Assembly (NCBI GenBank): GCA_033557465.1 | Contig: CM066043.1 | Coordinates: 82,738,662-82,802,661 of the forward strand | Direction of reading: 5' to 3' | Origin: Ichthyophis bannanicus | Lineage: Eukaryota > Chordata > Amphibia > Gymnophiona > Ichthyophiidae | DNA length: 64,000 bases | In this document: piece by piece, positions 1 through 10,126 of the stretch | How the letters are laid out: every line of letters begins with the position of its first letter | How positions within the stretch are numbered: the stretch's first letter is position 1 | Notes under the pieces: generated by a model | What the model was told of the DNA's origin: nothing | The model's input: only the letters and a program-made list of their open reading frames with translations | The model's database searches: none | Made by a program: the position numbers and the translations under genes

Positions 1-299
1 TATGATGCATGTTCATCTACACCAGCTTCCAAGTAGGCATAAATGTCCATGACTTCATTCTAGCTACAATTGTTTACTAAAGTGTGGTTAGTTTGTGTAC
101 TTACCAAACATTAGGAGTAAAAAATAAATGTACAGTAAGTGCATAAGTTGTGTACTAACTGTCTGCTGAAATTATCTTTACAATGCATTAAGTCCAATTG
201 CAATTAATGTGAATGAACTTGGTGACTCCTCTTGAAGAGGACTTAAGTGATCTGCATTAACTTCAAAATTCACAGTTAATGCATGCTAAGTACCATGTG
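1..299. other. unassigned AT-rich sequence
   Basis: I see no coding frame, tandem repeat or recognisable element end here. Several short GCATTAA-type motifs recur, so it may be an old MITE or SINE remnant, but nothing supports a firm call. Confidence 0.4.
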
Positions 300-606
300 C
301 TGGCTACAATTTATTTATTTACAAGATTTGATATACCACCAATGGCACTTATTTACCGCGCTATTCTGCATCAGTGCAGTTTACATTGAACAAACTGAAA
401 TTACATTGAACAGGGCATTATAACTTGGAGATAACTATTTTACAGGGAACATGGGCTATGGAGGGTTTAGTGGCTTGCCCAAGACCACAAGGAACACCTG
501 TGGGACTAGAAACCTCAATCCTTCCGGCCCAAGGTTGCTATCCTCTAGTGGGATTTGAACCCCCGACCTTCCGGCCTGAAGTACCTTGCCCCAGCCGCTA
601 GGCCAC
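300..606 (-). mobile_element. tRNA-derived SINE with L2-like LINE tail
   Basis: Read on the minus strand, this begins with a tRNA-like RNA polymerase III promoter. An A box (TGGCCTAGCGG) lies at 595-605 and a B box (GGTTCAAATCC) at 551-561, with normal tRNA-like spacing. The body follows and the 3' end is a TAAATAAATA tail near 300. The last ~130 bp (300-435) resemble the 3' ends of the L2-like LINEs at 16325 and 43965, sharing ACCGCGCTATTC and ATAACTTGGAGATAA blocks. This is the usual arrangement of a SINE moved by a partner LINE that recognises the shared tail. It is not a functional tRNA gene: the acceptor stem and cloverleaf are not preserved. Confidence 0.8.
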
Positions 607-720
607 TTACATTATGACGATTTACAAATATCCATTTGTTAATACAGAAAACTTAGGTTAGACAAAGACAAATACACAAATGACAAAACAAATACACAAG
701 GTGGTGAACATGGTGCAGCA

Positions 721-914
721 CAGTGGTTCTCAATCCAGTTCTCTGGGACCTTTAGTCCAGTTGCGTTTTCAGGATATCCACATTGACTATGCATGAGATA
801 GATCTGCATACAATGGAAGCAATGAATGCAGATCTATCTCATGCATAGTCATTGTAGATATCCTGAAAACCTGACTGGCCTGGGGGTCCCAGAGGACTGG
901 GTTGAGAACCACTG
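721..914. mobile_element. 194-bp palindromic MITE, hAT-like termini
   Basis: The element opens with CAGTGGTTCTCAATCC and closes with the inverted GGTTGAGAACCACTG. Both halves are complementary over most of their length, including a GATATCC block and an AGATCTATCTCATGCATAGTC-type arm on each side of a short centre near 815. The CAG...CTG ends suggest a non-autonomous hAT-type DNA transposon. I could not see a matching 8-bp target duplication at the two edges. It encodes no protein. Confidence 0.8.
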
Positions 915-939
915 AAGTTTGTAGCACAACAGTTTCAGG

Positions 940-1290
940 AAAAAAAAAACAGCTTAGAACACTGGTTACTGCAAGAAACGAATGGGAGAGGGGCTGAGAA
1001 GGGAGATCATTGGAAGGCTTGTGTGAAAATCATGTTTTTAAGTTGTTCTTCAATTTTTTATAAGAAGTGTCAGAGCTCATGAGAAGTGAGTTCCAAAGGT
1101 GAAGGGCTTGAATACTAAAGGCCATCACTCGGCAGGTTTTGCGCCTGCTTGGGATGACCAAATAGTTTTCCTTGATAGAATTAAGTGCTTGTGCAAGACA
1201 GTAAGGGATAAGAAGTAAATGAAGATAAATAGGAAAACCTGTACATAAAGCATAGTGAGACCCAGTCTAGAAACGTGGTAAGGAAAGACA
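940..1290 (-). pseudogene. L2-like LINE reverse-transcriptase C-terminal remnant
   Basis: On the minus strand the translation contains a block of the type FSIQALHLWNSLLMSSD followed by a KLKNNLKT motif. This resembles the extreme C-terminus of L2-like LINE proteins (a LWNSLP motif followed by FK..LKTHLF). No catalytic domain remains and stop codons follow at once. It is a short 5'-truncated remnant, related in type to 7344-8022 and 44334-44657. Confidence 0.5.
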
Positions 1291-1404
1291 AATTTTCTTT
1301 ATTATACCATTAACCTGAAAATTCCGCCGCACAGACCATTGATAAAACAATAATAAAAACATGAAATGACAATTATTGTTTTATCAATTGTATTATTTTT
1401 AATA

Positions 1405-1690
1405 TTTTACAATGTTGCTTTATTTATTTATTTTTATTTTATTTAGACAGTTTTGTATACCGCCTTATCCTTCAATCAAAGCGGTCACAACACAATTGGG
1501 GGATACATTTAACATGCAGGGATATGAGACACATACACTAATACTTACAGGGAACATGGGCAATGGAGGGTTAAGTGGCTTGCCCAAAACCACAAGGAGC
1601 ATCTGTGGGACTAGAAACCCCAGTCCTTCCGGCCCAAGGTTGCTGTCCTCTAGTGGGATTTGAACCCCCAACCTTCTGTTCTGAGGTCAT
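1405..1690 (-). mobile_element. tRNA-derived SINE, 5' end lost at PLE junction
   Basis: This is a second copy of the SINE family at 300-606, in the same orientation. It retains the B box (GGTTCAAATCC, on + at 1656-1666), the body with CTTGCCCAAAACCACAAGG, and the LINE-like tail with TATACCGCC and TTTATTTATT repeats at 1420-1470. The A-box half of the head is missing: similarity stops near 1690, where Penelope-like coding sequence begins. PLE-1 therefore either inserted into this SINE or a rearrangement joined them. Confidence 0.7.
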
Positions 1691-2663
1691 TGCAAATACA
1701 CTTATAAAAAGAACCCTACCTGTCCGTATTCCTACATGTTTTTTAACTCAGATGGCTGCCCTCGCTATGTGTGAAAACTTTTTTTGTTTTCGAGATGTTT
1801 TTTATAAACAAATAAAAGGGGTGGCCATGGGGTCTTCCATGGCCCCTGATGTGGCCAATCTCTATGTCGCCAATTTCGAGCTCCAATTTCTGCAACATCA
1901 TCCATTCAAAAAGTTCATTAAATTGTGGTTGCGATACATAGACGATGTTTTTTTGATATGGGATGGCAATGAAGTGGATCTACAATCTTTTTTTCAGTGG
2001 CTTAATACTCAAGACGTTAATTTACAATTTGAAGGGGTTTTCAGTTCAGTTCAGATTTCATATCTTGATATCAACATTAAAAAAGGCTCTGATGGGTTCC
2101 TTACAGACTTGTACCGCAAGCCCACTGATCGTAATTCCCTTCTACGCTATGACAGTTTCCATAACCAATCTCTAAAGGATAATCTTCCATACAGTCAGTT
2201 CTTGAGGATTAGGCGCTTATGCACTGTGCAGAAAGACTTTGAAAAACATGCACTCAACATGAATGCCAGATTCACAGAGAGGGGATATCCTAGACATGTC
2301 ATCCATAAGGCTTACACTAAGGCAAAAACATTAGATAGGAGTGTGCTTCTTCAGAAGAAGATACCTACCAACGAAAGCAAAGTTGTTTGTGCCTTCACCT
2401 TTTCTACTCTTTCAAAAGATATCTCTAGAATTATTAGACGGGAGTGGCATTTGGTCTCATCACTTCCTTGTTTTACATGTAAATCTTTGACTATAGCTCA
2501 TAAAAGGAACCGGAATTTGAAAAATTATTTAGTGCCTTCAGCTCTGTCCAGACCACGACCAATTATTAAAATGAAAGGTCATTTTCAATGTGGGCGATGC
2601 TCTGTGTGTTTGAATGGTATTGTTGTGAAAGATGTGTTTGTTCATCCAGTCACTCAAAGAAAG
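1690..2663 (+). pseudogene. Penelope-like reverse transcriptase (partial)
   Basis: The frame encodes the RT half of a PLE protein, which copies element RNA at a nicked target. Visible motifs are GVAMGSSMAPDVANLY (near 1822), the catalytic YIDD (near 1935, in WLRYIDDVFLIWDG) and a downstream YLDINIK block. The C-terminal part has the linker cysteines CGRCSVC (about 2590). The open frame can be extended upstream to 1575, but those first ~40 codons lie in the antisense SINE and are spurious. N-terminal RT motifs are absent. The frame is lost at about 2663 in a run of T residues, which separates it from the endonuclease. Confidence 0.85.
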
Positions 2664-3021
2664 TTTTTTTCTCAATCATTATTCTAATTGTTTGACCAGT
2701 AACGTCATATATGTAGTTATGTGCCCATGTAAGTTGCTATATGTCGGCAAAACTACTCGGCCGGTTAAGACACGCATTATTGAACATAAAAGTTGCCTAG
2801 GAAGACGTCTTGCAGACAAACCCATGGTTGCCCATTGGAGTGAGAAGGGCCATCTTGTGTCTGATTTAAAGTTTTTTGTTCTAAAGGTGGTTCATCCACA
2901 CTGGTGGGGCGGCAATATAGACTCAATATTACTCAGATTTGAACAGCGGTTCATTTATGAGTTACAGTCAGTGGACCCTTTGGGTCTGAATCAGGACCTT
3001 AACTTAGCAGTCTTTCTGTAA
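2664..3021 (+). pseudogene. GIY-YIG endonuclease domain of PLE-1
   Basis: This is the C-terminal endonuclease of the same PLE protein, now in a different frame. The sequence YVVMCPCKLLYVGKTTRPVK shows the Y...YVGKT core of a GIY-YIG nuclease, followed by the conserved R and EH (RIIEHKS) and a later HW..KGH block. In active elements this domain nicks the target DNA. A T-run indel near 2663-2670 puts it out of frame with the RT, so one continuous product is not expected from this copy. The stop codon at 3019-3021 ends the domain after a typical NLD-L-VFL tail. Confidence 0.8.
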
Positions 3022-5177
3022 TATTTAATCCTTATTATTTTTAATTTCTTTGTTTTTCTTTTATATACATATATACACACATATATATTTATATTTTTAT
3101 ATCGGTATTCTTAAATGGTATGTATCTGTGAGCTTTTAATCTAGCACGCATGGGTTGAATATTTAAGAGAAGACATATTTATTTATTTATTATATATATA
3201 TATATTTTTATAGAATTTGGTTTGACATGATACATGTCAATATTACATGATGTTTGGTATGCTTTCTATATATTACATGGTGTGGATTATATAAATGATT
3301 ATGTAATTTGTACATGATATAATTATAAATTATAATTATAAATATATATATTTATTATTTATTAGTTATATTATTTTATTATTTTATTGTTTTATTATAT
3401 ATATTTTTTATATATATGTTCATATAATTTTAACATTTTATTTTATAATGAATTGGAGTGTCTCCTAAACACTCTTGTTGGTTCCCCCTTTTTGATTATG
3501 CAGTGACCACACATATTTATTAGTACATGTTTATGGACCTTTTTAACTTTGGTTTCTTTATGAGAATATTTTTTATGTATCCCAGTTTTAATCATCATCC
3601 TTGAAAGAATTATTGGTCTGTTTCGTTATGGTTTAAGGTACAATGAGTATTTTATTTTTTTTTTTTATTATTCATTTTCTGCATTTTTTCTTCGGTTTTA
3701 ATCCGGGTAAGTTGCCGGTTTTAGGATAGGCTTAGATGCCCCCTCATGATGACAAGTTGCTGAGAGTAATGCATTGTTTACTTTAAATTCTCAACAAGAT
3801 ACTATTGTGAGCACTAACAAATTATTTTTATTTTATTTTAATGATATGCCGAATCGCTGTTTTTAGTCTTCGCTGAGCTGTCAATCATGACGATTTGTTC
3901 GTTGCCCGTGGGGTTCAGTGAAACCTCTTTTATTTTTATTTTTATTTATTATTATTATATATTGGGTTTTACAATTGTTCCATTTTATCTTTTATTTTTT
4001 CATCTGATGTTAAGTGTTATTATACAATGTTTGTTAACACGGACGTCTTTTGACGTCATCTCATGCATATGGAGTGCCACGACGCAGCCTGTCAATTTAA
4101 ATGCACGCCAAAGTTGGCGTTCTCAAGAATTCTACATAGCTGGCCGTTGGTGTTCAGGTATTTACTTGTTTGAGGTGGTTCCTTCCTTTTTTACACTTTT
4201 GGTTGCACTGTCTTTATGGTTTTAAGTTCCTCACGAGTCGGCATTTGTTCAGCAGTTTAAGAAGGTGTCGAATAGGTTCGTTTATAAGTTAGTTGACTGC
4301 GATTTTTAGTTTCTTTTTTCTTTTTTCCAGTATACTATACAGGTTTCATGTCACGTTTGAGCAGCTATACGAGCTTATATGTCATGGGTCCACATAGGAT
4401 TTATATGTTTTGATTTTATATTTTTATTGTTAGTTTTCCCGGCAGCTATCTGGTCTCTTTAGATCACAACTTTTAGCATGGGTTTATGTATTGGTTTTCT
4501 ATATTGCCTTAAAATACCATATCTGGTTCTACACTCCTGCACCTTTTTACTTGTTGCACTTTTAGAAGCACACATTTTATTATTTCTTTTGAGTACCAGT
4601 TCCTCTAGTTTAATATTTGTAATAATGGTACCGCATGTGTGTGTCTAATGATGTGTATGCTCTGTGTTGTGTATATATACAAAGAGATTTCCTTTGCTTG
4701 AATAAGATGTTTCTATATATGTATTTTTTAGGATTACTTATCCTTACTGTATAGTTTAATTTGTCTTTTTCGTTGGTCTGGGTTTTCCATTTTGTCTTCT
4801 TTTTGTTCAATGTTGTATGGTTCAATTGATGTTTTTAACTGTTTCAGTATCATATTAATGGTTTTTACATTGATTTTTTAGCATTATCCACCATTGATTG
4901 GTTTGTGCCATATCTTTATTGCTTTTGTGCACTTCATTTGTAAGTATGGTATATATATTTTTTATTATTATGTATTGCTGGTTTTCTTGTTTGTATAGTA
5001 TATTTCTTTTATATATATATATGTTTTTATATATATATATTTTTTATATGTCTCAATTTTAATTTTTTATGAATTAATTAATAATTATGATTATTCATAT
5101 TTGTTATTTTAATATATTTTTTTTGTGTTTTTATGTATGTTTAATTATTTTAATGTTATGTTTTGCTGTCCTCTAGT
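3022..5177. other. AT-rich 3' region of PLE-1
   Basis: About 2.1 kb of very AT-rich DNA with TATA/ATTT microsatellite stretches (for example 3060-3110, 3180-3210, 3300-3430, 5010-5130). No coding frame is convincing. It lies between the PLE endonuclease stop and the hammerhead-like motif, so I assign it to the PLE 3' untranslated or terminal-repeat region. A more complex block at 3870-4260 (CGGACGTCTTTTGACGTC, GTTGGCGTTC) may be part of that terminal repeat. Confidence 0.45.
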
Positions 5178-5215
5178 ACCCCCTGATGAAGGCAACAGCC
5201 GAAACGCGTTGGGGT
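5178..5215 (+). ncRNA. hammerhead-ribozyme-like motif at PLE-1 3' end
   Basis: The core CTGATGA (5183-5189) is followed by a small stem II (GGC 5191-5193 with GCC 5198-5200, loop AACA) and GAAA (5201-5204). A minimal C..G stem III follows, then a GTT cleavage-type triplet (5208-5210). ACCCC (5178-5182) can pair with GGGGT (5211-5215) as stem I. This matches the short-stem type I hammerhead arrangement reported for Penelope-like terminal repeats. An unpaired A at 5190 may weaken stem II. Activity is not shown by sequence alone. Confidence 0.55.
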
Positions 5216-6129
5216 TCGCTTAATTAATAAAGTGCCTGTGACTTCCACTACTGCTCGTTTTTGTGGTTTCTCAGTTTGTTTGCGAGCAGTGCTCCTGTTT
5301 GTGTTTCAGACTAAAAGATTTCTACATTACTATAATCCAGTGCCAACCGCCAGGCACATTAGGAACTACTACAAACACTGCCCATTTAGAACCCATAGCA
5401 AACCCGCCGTATCCTAACAGCACTACCAGGACTCACAAAGCACCATACCCTACCTATCAAAAGGCAACACTGCAAATATTAAACCAATACATTTCAGAGA
5501 ACAACAATACATGACCTACTGGGGAAAGAGAACAAGTGGCAATGTCAAATAGGAATTATATAAACAGAACACCTCAGCTCAGTTACACATGCAGAACATA
5601 GACCATCACCAAACAAGTAATCACATTTTAGAAACAGGAAGACAATAATTAAACTGGGAATCCCAAAAGCCAAACTTGGAATGTACAACACTGTAGAAAT
5701 AAAACTATACATTAATTTGCTCTTGTACTAAACAAAGCGCAGACGTTAATGATGCACATTTACCAGAGCTGACATATTCCAATTAATAAATTCAAAATAA
5801 AGAGATATTTTTCTACCTTTTGTGCATTTTTTTCAGCTGCAATTGCTCCAGCCACTTTCTTCTGGTTTCTTCGTGTCTTCTGCTAACTCTCCATCGTCTG
5901 CTGTCCATTTGTCCTTTCTTCTCTCTTCTAGTTTTTTTCCATTCTCTCTCTACATCTGCTTTAACATACTAATCTTTCTCCTTTTGCTCTTTCCTCATTC
6001 CTATTTCATCCACTCAAATTTTACCCCTCCATCCTCAATCCCCACTTACTCTCCCAATACCCGGCCAATTGTAGATTTTTTATCCCTCCCACACAAAATA
6101 TTTTTCCCTTCTCCATTTTACTCTTCCAG

Positions 6130-6765
6130 CCCCATCCCATTCTAATCCTCCCCCAACATCAGCTCCCTTCTAGTTCCAGCCTCACCCAGCATCCATTCCC
6201 TTCTAGTCCCTGCATCAGCCCATTTCCAGTCCTAGCCACCCATCAGCCCATTTCCAGTCCTAGCAACCCCCCAACCCAATACCAGTCCTAGCCCCCCATC
6301 AACCCACTTACAGTCCTAACCCCCCATCACCCCATTTTCAGTTTAAGCCCCCCCTATAACCCATTACCAGTCCTAACCCCCCATCAACCCAACTTCCAGT
6401 CCTAACCCCATCAACCCATTTCCAGTCAGCCCCCCATAGCCCATTGCCAGTCCTACCCCCCCCATCAGCCCACAGCCCATTACCAGTCCTAACCCCATCA
6501 GCCCACCTCCAGTCTTAACCCCCCCAGCCCATTTCCAGTCCTAGTCCCCCATAGCCCATTACCAGACAGCCCCCATCAGCCCACAGCCCATTACCAGTCT
6601 TAACCCCCCCAAAGCCCATTACCAGTTCTAACCCCCCCCAACAGCCCACAGCCCATTACCAGTCCTAACCTCATCAGCCCACCTCCAGCCTTAATCCCCA
6701 ACCCCATTTCCAGTCCCAGCCCCCGCTCCCCCAATAGCCCCTTACCAGTCCTACCCCCTCCCCCG
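6130..6765. repeat. C-rich minisatellite in hAT copy 1
   Basis: Imperfect tandem units of roughly 25-30 bp, typified by CCCATTTCCAGTCCTAGCC followed by a run of C and CATCAG. Unit length varies through C-run changes. The array belongs to the transposon, because the same array lies at the same place in the copy at 28004-31382. It is not CRISPR: units are contiguous and have no unique spacers. Confidence 0.85.
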
Positions 6766-6795
6766 GCCTAAAGTAAAATTTAATTTTAAAAAACA

Positions 6796-7169
6796 CCGGC
6801 TGGCTGCCGCCGCGGGGCCCCCTCTGCTGCCGCGTCAGATTGGACTGACCCGCGGGGGCCCCCTCTGCAAGCTCGATCCCTCCCTCCTTGCCTCCGTGCC
6901 TCCCTCCATGCAGGCTGTGAGAGGCGCGAAGGGAGACTGTCTCCCTCGTGTCTCTGTTAAGCCCGCAGGGGCTGATGGGAAATTTCCCATCAGCCCCTGC
7001 GGGCTTAACAGAGACGTGAAGGAGACAGTCTGCCTTCGCGCCTCTCACAGCCTGCACGGAGGGAGGCACGGAGGCACGGAGGGAGGGATCGAGCTTGCAG
7101 AGGGGGCCCCCGCGGGTCAGTCCATGCTGCCGCGGCAGCAGAGGGGGCCCCGTGGCGGCAGCCAGCAGG
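6796..7169. repeat. 374-bp GC-rich palindrome, hAT copy 1
   Basis: A near-perfect inverted repeat. Its centre is the self-complementary GGGAAATTTCCC at 6977-6988. The left edge CCGGCTGGCTGCCGCC pairs with GGCGGCAGCCAGCAGG on the right. I see only scattered mismatches across ~185-bp arms. As RNA it would fold into one long hairpin; as DNA it could extrude a cruciform. Because of the symmetry, both strands contain open frames with nearly the same peptide, which are not genes. Confidence 0.92.
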
Positions 7170-7284
7170 TTTTTTTTTTATTTTATTTTTTTAAAAAAGC
7201 CTAACTTGTTCCATTTTTGTGGGCCCTTTGCAGCTGTGGGCCCTACGCCATGGCGTACATGGCGTATAGGTAAATCTGGCCCTG

Positions 7285-7343
7285 GTGCCCCCCCCCCTCA
7301 TGTTGCTCCCGGCCCCCCCTGCACCCCCCACGCTACGCCTCTG
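7285..7343. mobile_element. 59-bp remnant of a second hAT-type end
   Basis: The plus strand ends in GCTACGCCTCTG at 7343. Read inverted this is CAGAGGCGTAGC followed by G-rich sequence, a terminus typical of non-autonomous hAT elements. The remnant sits between the right end of hAT copy 1 and L2-like coding sequence. The rest of this second element is not visible. Confidence 0.45.
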
Positions 7344-8022
7344 GTTTTTAGTAGTTTGCAGAATGTGTTTTGGACCATATGGTCTTTTAATTTTTCAGGC
7401 AGTGAATTCCACAGTGTTTGAGCATAGAGAGAGCAGGCTCTCTTTGTTGTGGAGGACTTGCAAGTCTTGTATTCATTGGGTACCACAAGTGAATTCTTGT
7501 TTTTGTTGCTCCGTGGTCTGTTTTCCGGGGTGGGTAAAATAAAAGTCTTCAGGTAGTTTGGTATTTCTGTATGAAGGGTTTTATAGATTGTGAGAATAGC
7601 TTTGAATTTTATTCTGCTTTCTATTGGAAGCCAGTGGAGATGTTTTAATATTGGGGTAATGTGATTTCTTTTATTGGGGCTTGTGTAATTACTCTAACCG
7701 CTGCATTTTGTGCTAGTTGGAGTCAGCAGATGAATTGTTTTGAGATCACTATAAGTAATGCGTTGCAGAAGTCCAAGTGTGGAAAGATCATTGCTTGGAC
7801 TGCTGTTCTGAAATCACTTGTGGAGAGGAGAGGTCTTAAGTGTTGTAGCATTTTTAGCTTGGAATAGATGGACTTGGTTACATTGCTAACGTGTTTGGAG
7901 AAACTGAGCTGTTGGTCTAATGTGACTCCCAAATATCTTACATCTTTTTTGACTTGGATGATCGATTCTTTTAACTTGATTAAAATGACACTCTCAGGGT
8001 AGTAGGGACATCTTAAATGCAT
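7344..8022 (-). pseudogene. L2-like LINE reverse transcriptase, C-terminal part
   Basis: The minus strand from 8022 encodes VRYLGVTLDQQLSFSKHV, the LGV.LD..L.F..H block found after the catalytic core of L2-like RTs. LRPLLSTSDFRT and PHLDFCNALL follow. Further downstream, in another frame, is ACSLYAQTLWNSLPEKLKD, matching the LWNSLP C-terminal motif. The catalytic YxDD region is absent (5' truncation at about 8022) and at least one frameshift separates the two blocks. The coding sequence is interrupted at 7343 by a hAT-type end. Confidence 0.75.
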
Positions 8023-8699
8023 GACTTATATACATGTTTACACTTTTTGTACATACAAACCTTTTTGTGCACTAATTCTTAGGTGTATACACACACAAGA
8101 AATTTATATGCACACACACACACACATTTTTTAGGAGTCCAAACAAACTGAATGCAAACCAATGATTGCACACCTCTGGTGAATCTCTATGGTCAGTGGG
8201 CGCTCATCTTATTCAATATGGGTTCCATTAATCAAAGAGCAAACCTTTAACCAGGAGGATCCGCCCTCTCATTAGCTGCAAAAGGAATTCATATATGGTA
8301 CTAATGAGGAGCAATTGTGATAGTGCTAATTGGGTCCAGTTGTGGTTTTAACCAAGAGATCCATAAGTGACTCAGTGCTCTGCCTTGCAACAATTTGCAC
8401 TTAGTTACAGTATGTTTGCTGAACTGTAATTGGATTGGAGATTGTACTTGGGCTCCCTTTTTCCACATAATTGCATGTAATTATTTAATTAGTAGCTAAT
8501 AGTTTGGATTCACTTAAAGTTAACTACACAGCACCATATTTTCCTGCTTTGCATTTGGAATGTATACTGAGAAGAAAATTCAAACCCTGAGGGAAGCAAA
8601 CATAAGAGAAGGTGCCTTTGTTGTCAGCAGATCACATTCTACACACATATTCACCTTGTCGCCAAGACCTGCCGCTTCTTTCTCTTTAATATTGGCAAA
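8023..8699. other. no gene seen; (CA)n tract
   Basis: This holds a short CA microsatellite at 8107-8127 and otherwise moderately complex sequence with no element ends that I recognise. It could be unique host DNA. Confidence 0.4.
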
Positions 8700-9475
8700 A
8701 TCCGCCCTTTTCTTTCAGAACATACTACTAAAATGCTCATCCATTCACTTATCCCCTCTCACCTTGATTACTGTAACCTGCTCCTTGCTGGTCTTCCACT
8801 GAGTCATCTTTCACCCCTTCAGTCTATTCAGCATTCTGCTGCTCGTTTGATCTTCAGCCAACCTCGTTTTGCCCATATCACGCCTCTCCTCAGGTCTCTT
8901 CACTGGCTCCCTATCCATTTCCGCATCCAGTTCAAACTTCTCCTACTGACCTATAAATGCATTCATTCTGCAGCTCCTCTTTATCTTTCTTCTCTTATTT
9001 CTCCTTATATCCCCCCTCGTGAACTCTGCTCTTTTAGCCAACTGCTTCTTGCTATGCCTTTCTCCTCTGTTGCTAACTCCAGGCTTCGCTCTTTTCACCT
9101 TTCAGCACCCTACGCCTGGAATAGACTTCCTCTGTCTATACGTCAGGCATCTTCTCTGACCCTCTTCAAATCCAGGTTGAAAGATCACCTCTTTGCTTCT
9201 GCCTTTGGTTCATGACTTACCTGTTCTCCTCCTCTTCCCTTGTCTTGTTTTCACCTGTTCCTTTTCTTTTCCCTTGTTCTCACCTTGTTCCCTTGCCTTG
9301 TTTCTCCTGTTATCCTTCCTTTGCCTTTGTTCTTTCCTCGTCCTTCGCCTTCTTTGTTTTGTCTTTTTAGATTGTAAGCTCTTTTGGGCAGGGACTGTCT
9401 ATTTTTGTCTTTTTTCTGTACAACGCTGCGTGCGTCTGGTAGCACTTTATAAATGCTCAGTAGTAGTAGTAGTAG
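8700..9475 (+). mobile_element. L2-like LINE 3' end with (TAG)n tail
   Basis: The plus strand encodes the last ~155 residues of an L2-like RT (8733-9215). It contains HLDYCNLLLAGLP, IQHSAARLIF, ITPLLRSLHWLPIHFRI and APYAWNRLPLSIR, then a stop. A 3' untranslated region follows with GATTGTAAGCTCTTTTGGGC and a TAG microsatellite (9461-9475), the usual end of this LINE group. The catalytic RT core is missing, as expected for 5'-truncated insertion. The surviving frame is open across all these motifs, so this is the least decayed L2-like copy here. Confidence 0.8.
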
Positions 9476-9956
9476 ATCTTCGGTTTTGAATGCTCTGCTG
9501 CGCTGTGAGATGGCTAGCCATTATATCAGTGTATTCTGGAAGTAAACTCCTGCCAAAGGGATGGTTAAGTCAGTCATGACCTGGTTGTGATAACAAAATT
9601 GAGTGGCCTGTCTTAGGGCTCTTGACCCGATTTACTAGGTCAGTGACAACCAACTGCAGATTCAAGCTTGAATCCTTATGAAAGCCTCCAGTTTCTGCCT
9701 GGCTTGATTTTCATTGAAGCAGGTGGCCAAGTGATGAAAATAAAAGACCGGGAAAAAGGAGTCTTGACTTTGAATCCTGACCATCAGTGTGTTCTTGGGC
9801 AAATCATGTCAGGTGCCTACTAAGGCTTCAAGCTCTCTACAGTAGGTCAGGGATCCACAGTATCTACATGCAATTTGTCACAAGACATTTTGCTTTATGG
9901 TGCTATAGATATACAGTATTTAAATCATGAGACAGAATTTTACACAGCATTATCAT
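9476..9956. other. no gene seen; weak SINE-like trace
   Basis: A stretch at about 9755-9850 (TTGAATCCTGACC, TTCTTGGGCAAATCATGTCAGGTGC) faintly resembles the CTTGGGCAAGTCAC core of tRNA-SINEs such as the one at 55140. It is too decayed to place boundaries. The rest is unassigned. Confidence 0.35.
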
Positions 9957-10126
9957 TTGCTAAGGACTAGATTTACGAAAGTGTGCTAAAGCATTTGCAC
10001 ACTAATGTGCATTAACATGTTACTGCAGTTCCAATTTTATGCAGTGGGATCTATTTACTAATAACACACGTTAACAGCTTTAGCACTCACTGATGCAGTA
10101 TCATGCTTTAGAAAATCTAGCCCTGA
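9957..10126. mobile_element. ~170-bp MITE with CTAGATTT termini
   Basis: The left end reads GGACTAGATTTACGAAAG and the right end, inverted, reads CAGGGCTAGATTTTCTAAAG. The interior contains inverted GTTAACA/TGTTAAC-type blocks. This suggests a small non-autonomous hAT-type element. I see no matching target duplication, and the left terminus has diverged. Confidence 0.5.

Larger units (their letters stand above)
1690..5309 (+). mobile_element. PLE-1, 5'-truncated Penelope-like element
   Basis: A Penelope-like retroelement on the plus strand. In order it holds a partial reverse transcriptase, a cysteine-rich linker, a GIY-YIG endonuclease, ~2.1 kb of AT-rich 3' sequence, and a hammerhead-like motif near 5180. 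The 5' end is missing: the RT starts only a little upstream of its GVAMGSSMAP motif. The 3' boundary at about 5309 is set by the start of homology to the hAT-like element. Penelope-like elements commonly carry hammerhead ribozymes in their terminal repeats, which fits the 3' motif. Confidence 0.75.
5310..7284. mobile_element. hAT-like non-autonomous element, copy 1 (left end lost)
   Basis: From 5310 this matches the element at 28160 onward almost base for base (the same ACTAAAAGA, CCAACCGCCAGGCACATTAG and following blocks). It then passes through the same order of C-rich minisatellite and GC-rich palindrome. It ends in GGCCCTG at 7284, the inverted form of the CAGGGCC terminus of the intact copy. 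The left ~155 bp, including the left terminal repeat, are missing, and homology starts abruptly beside PLE-1. No transposase is encoded. The terminal ~100 bp on the right differ from copy 2, so the copies are members of one family rather than a recent duplication. Confidence 0.75.

Noticed and set aside
551..605. Candidate tRNA genes (also at 11887, 15126, 53830, 55150)
   Set aside because: A and B boxes are present but cloverleaf stems are not, and all are attached to SINE bodies.
1338..1388. Short inverted ATTGATAAAACAAT / ATTGTTTTATCAAT pair
   Set aside because: Only 14-bp arms in AT-rich DNA; no element boundaries or terminator context.
1575..1690. N-terminal extension of the PLE-1 frame
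   Set aside because: These codons lie in an antisense SINE and have no similarity to PLE proteins.
5822..6145. 107-codon hydrophobic frame, with a similar one at 28670
   Set aside because: Both are the same pyrimidine-rich segment of the hAT-like element. The peptides differ by frameshifts and show no domain, so coding is not supported.
6674..7204. Open frames on both strands giving nearly the same peptide across 6896-7069
   Set aside because: The identity comes from the palindrome at 6796-7169; neither strand shows domains or codon-level conservation.
9193..9489. Leu/Phe-rich frame that could be a membrane protein
   Set aside because: It is the pyrimidine-rich 3' untranslated region of an L2-like LINE, read in a hydrophobic frame.
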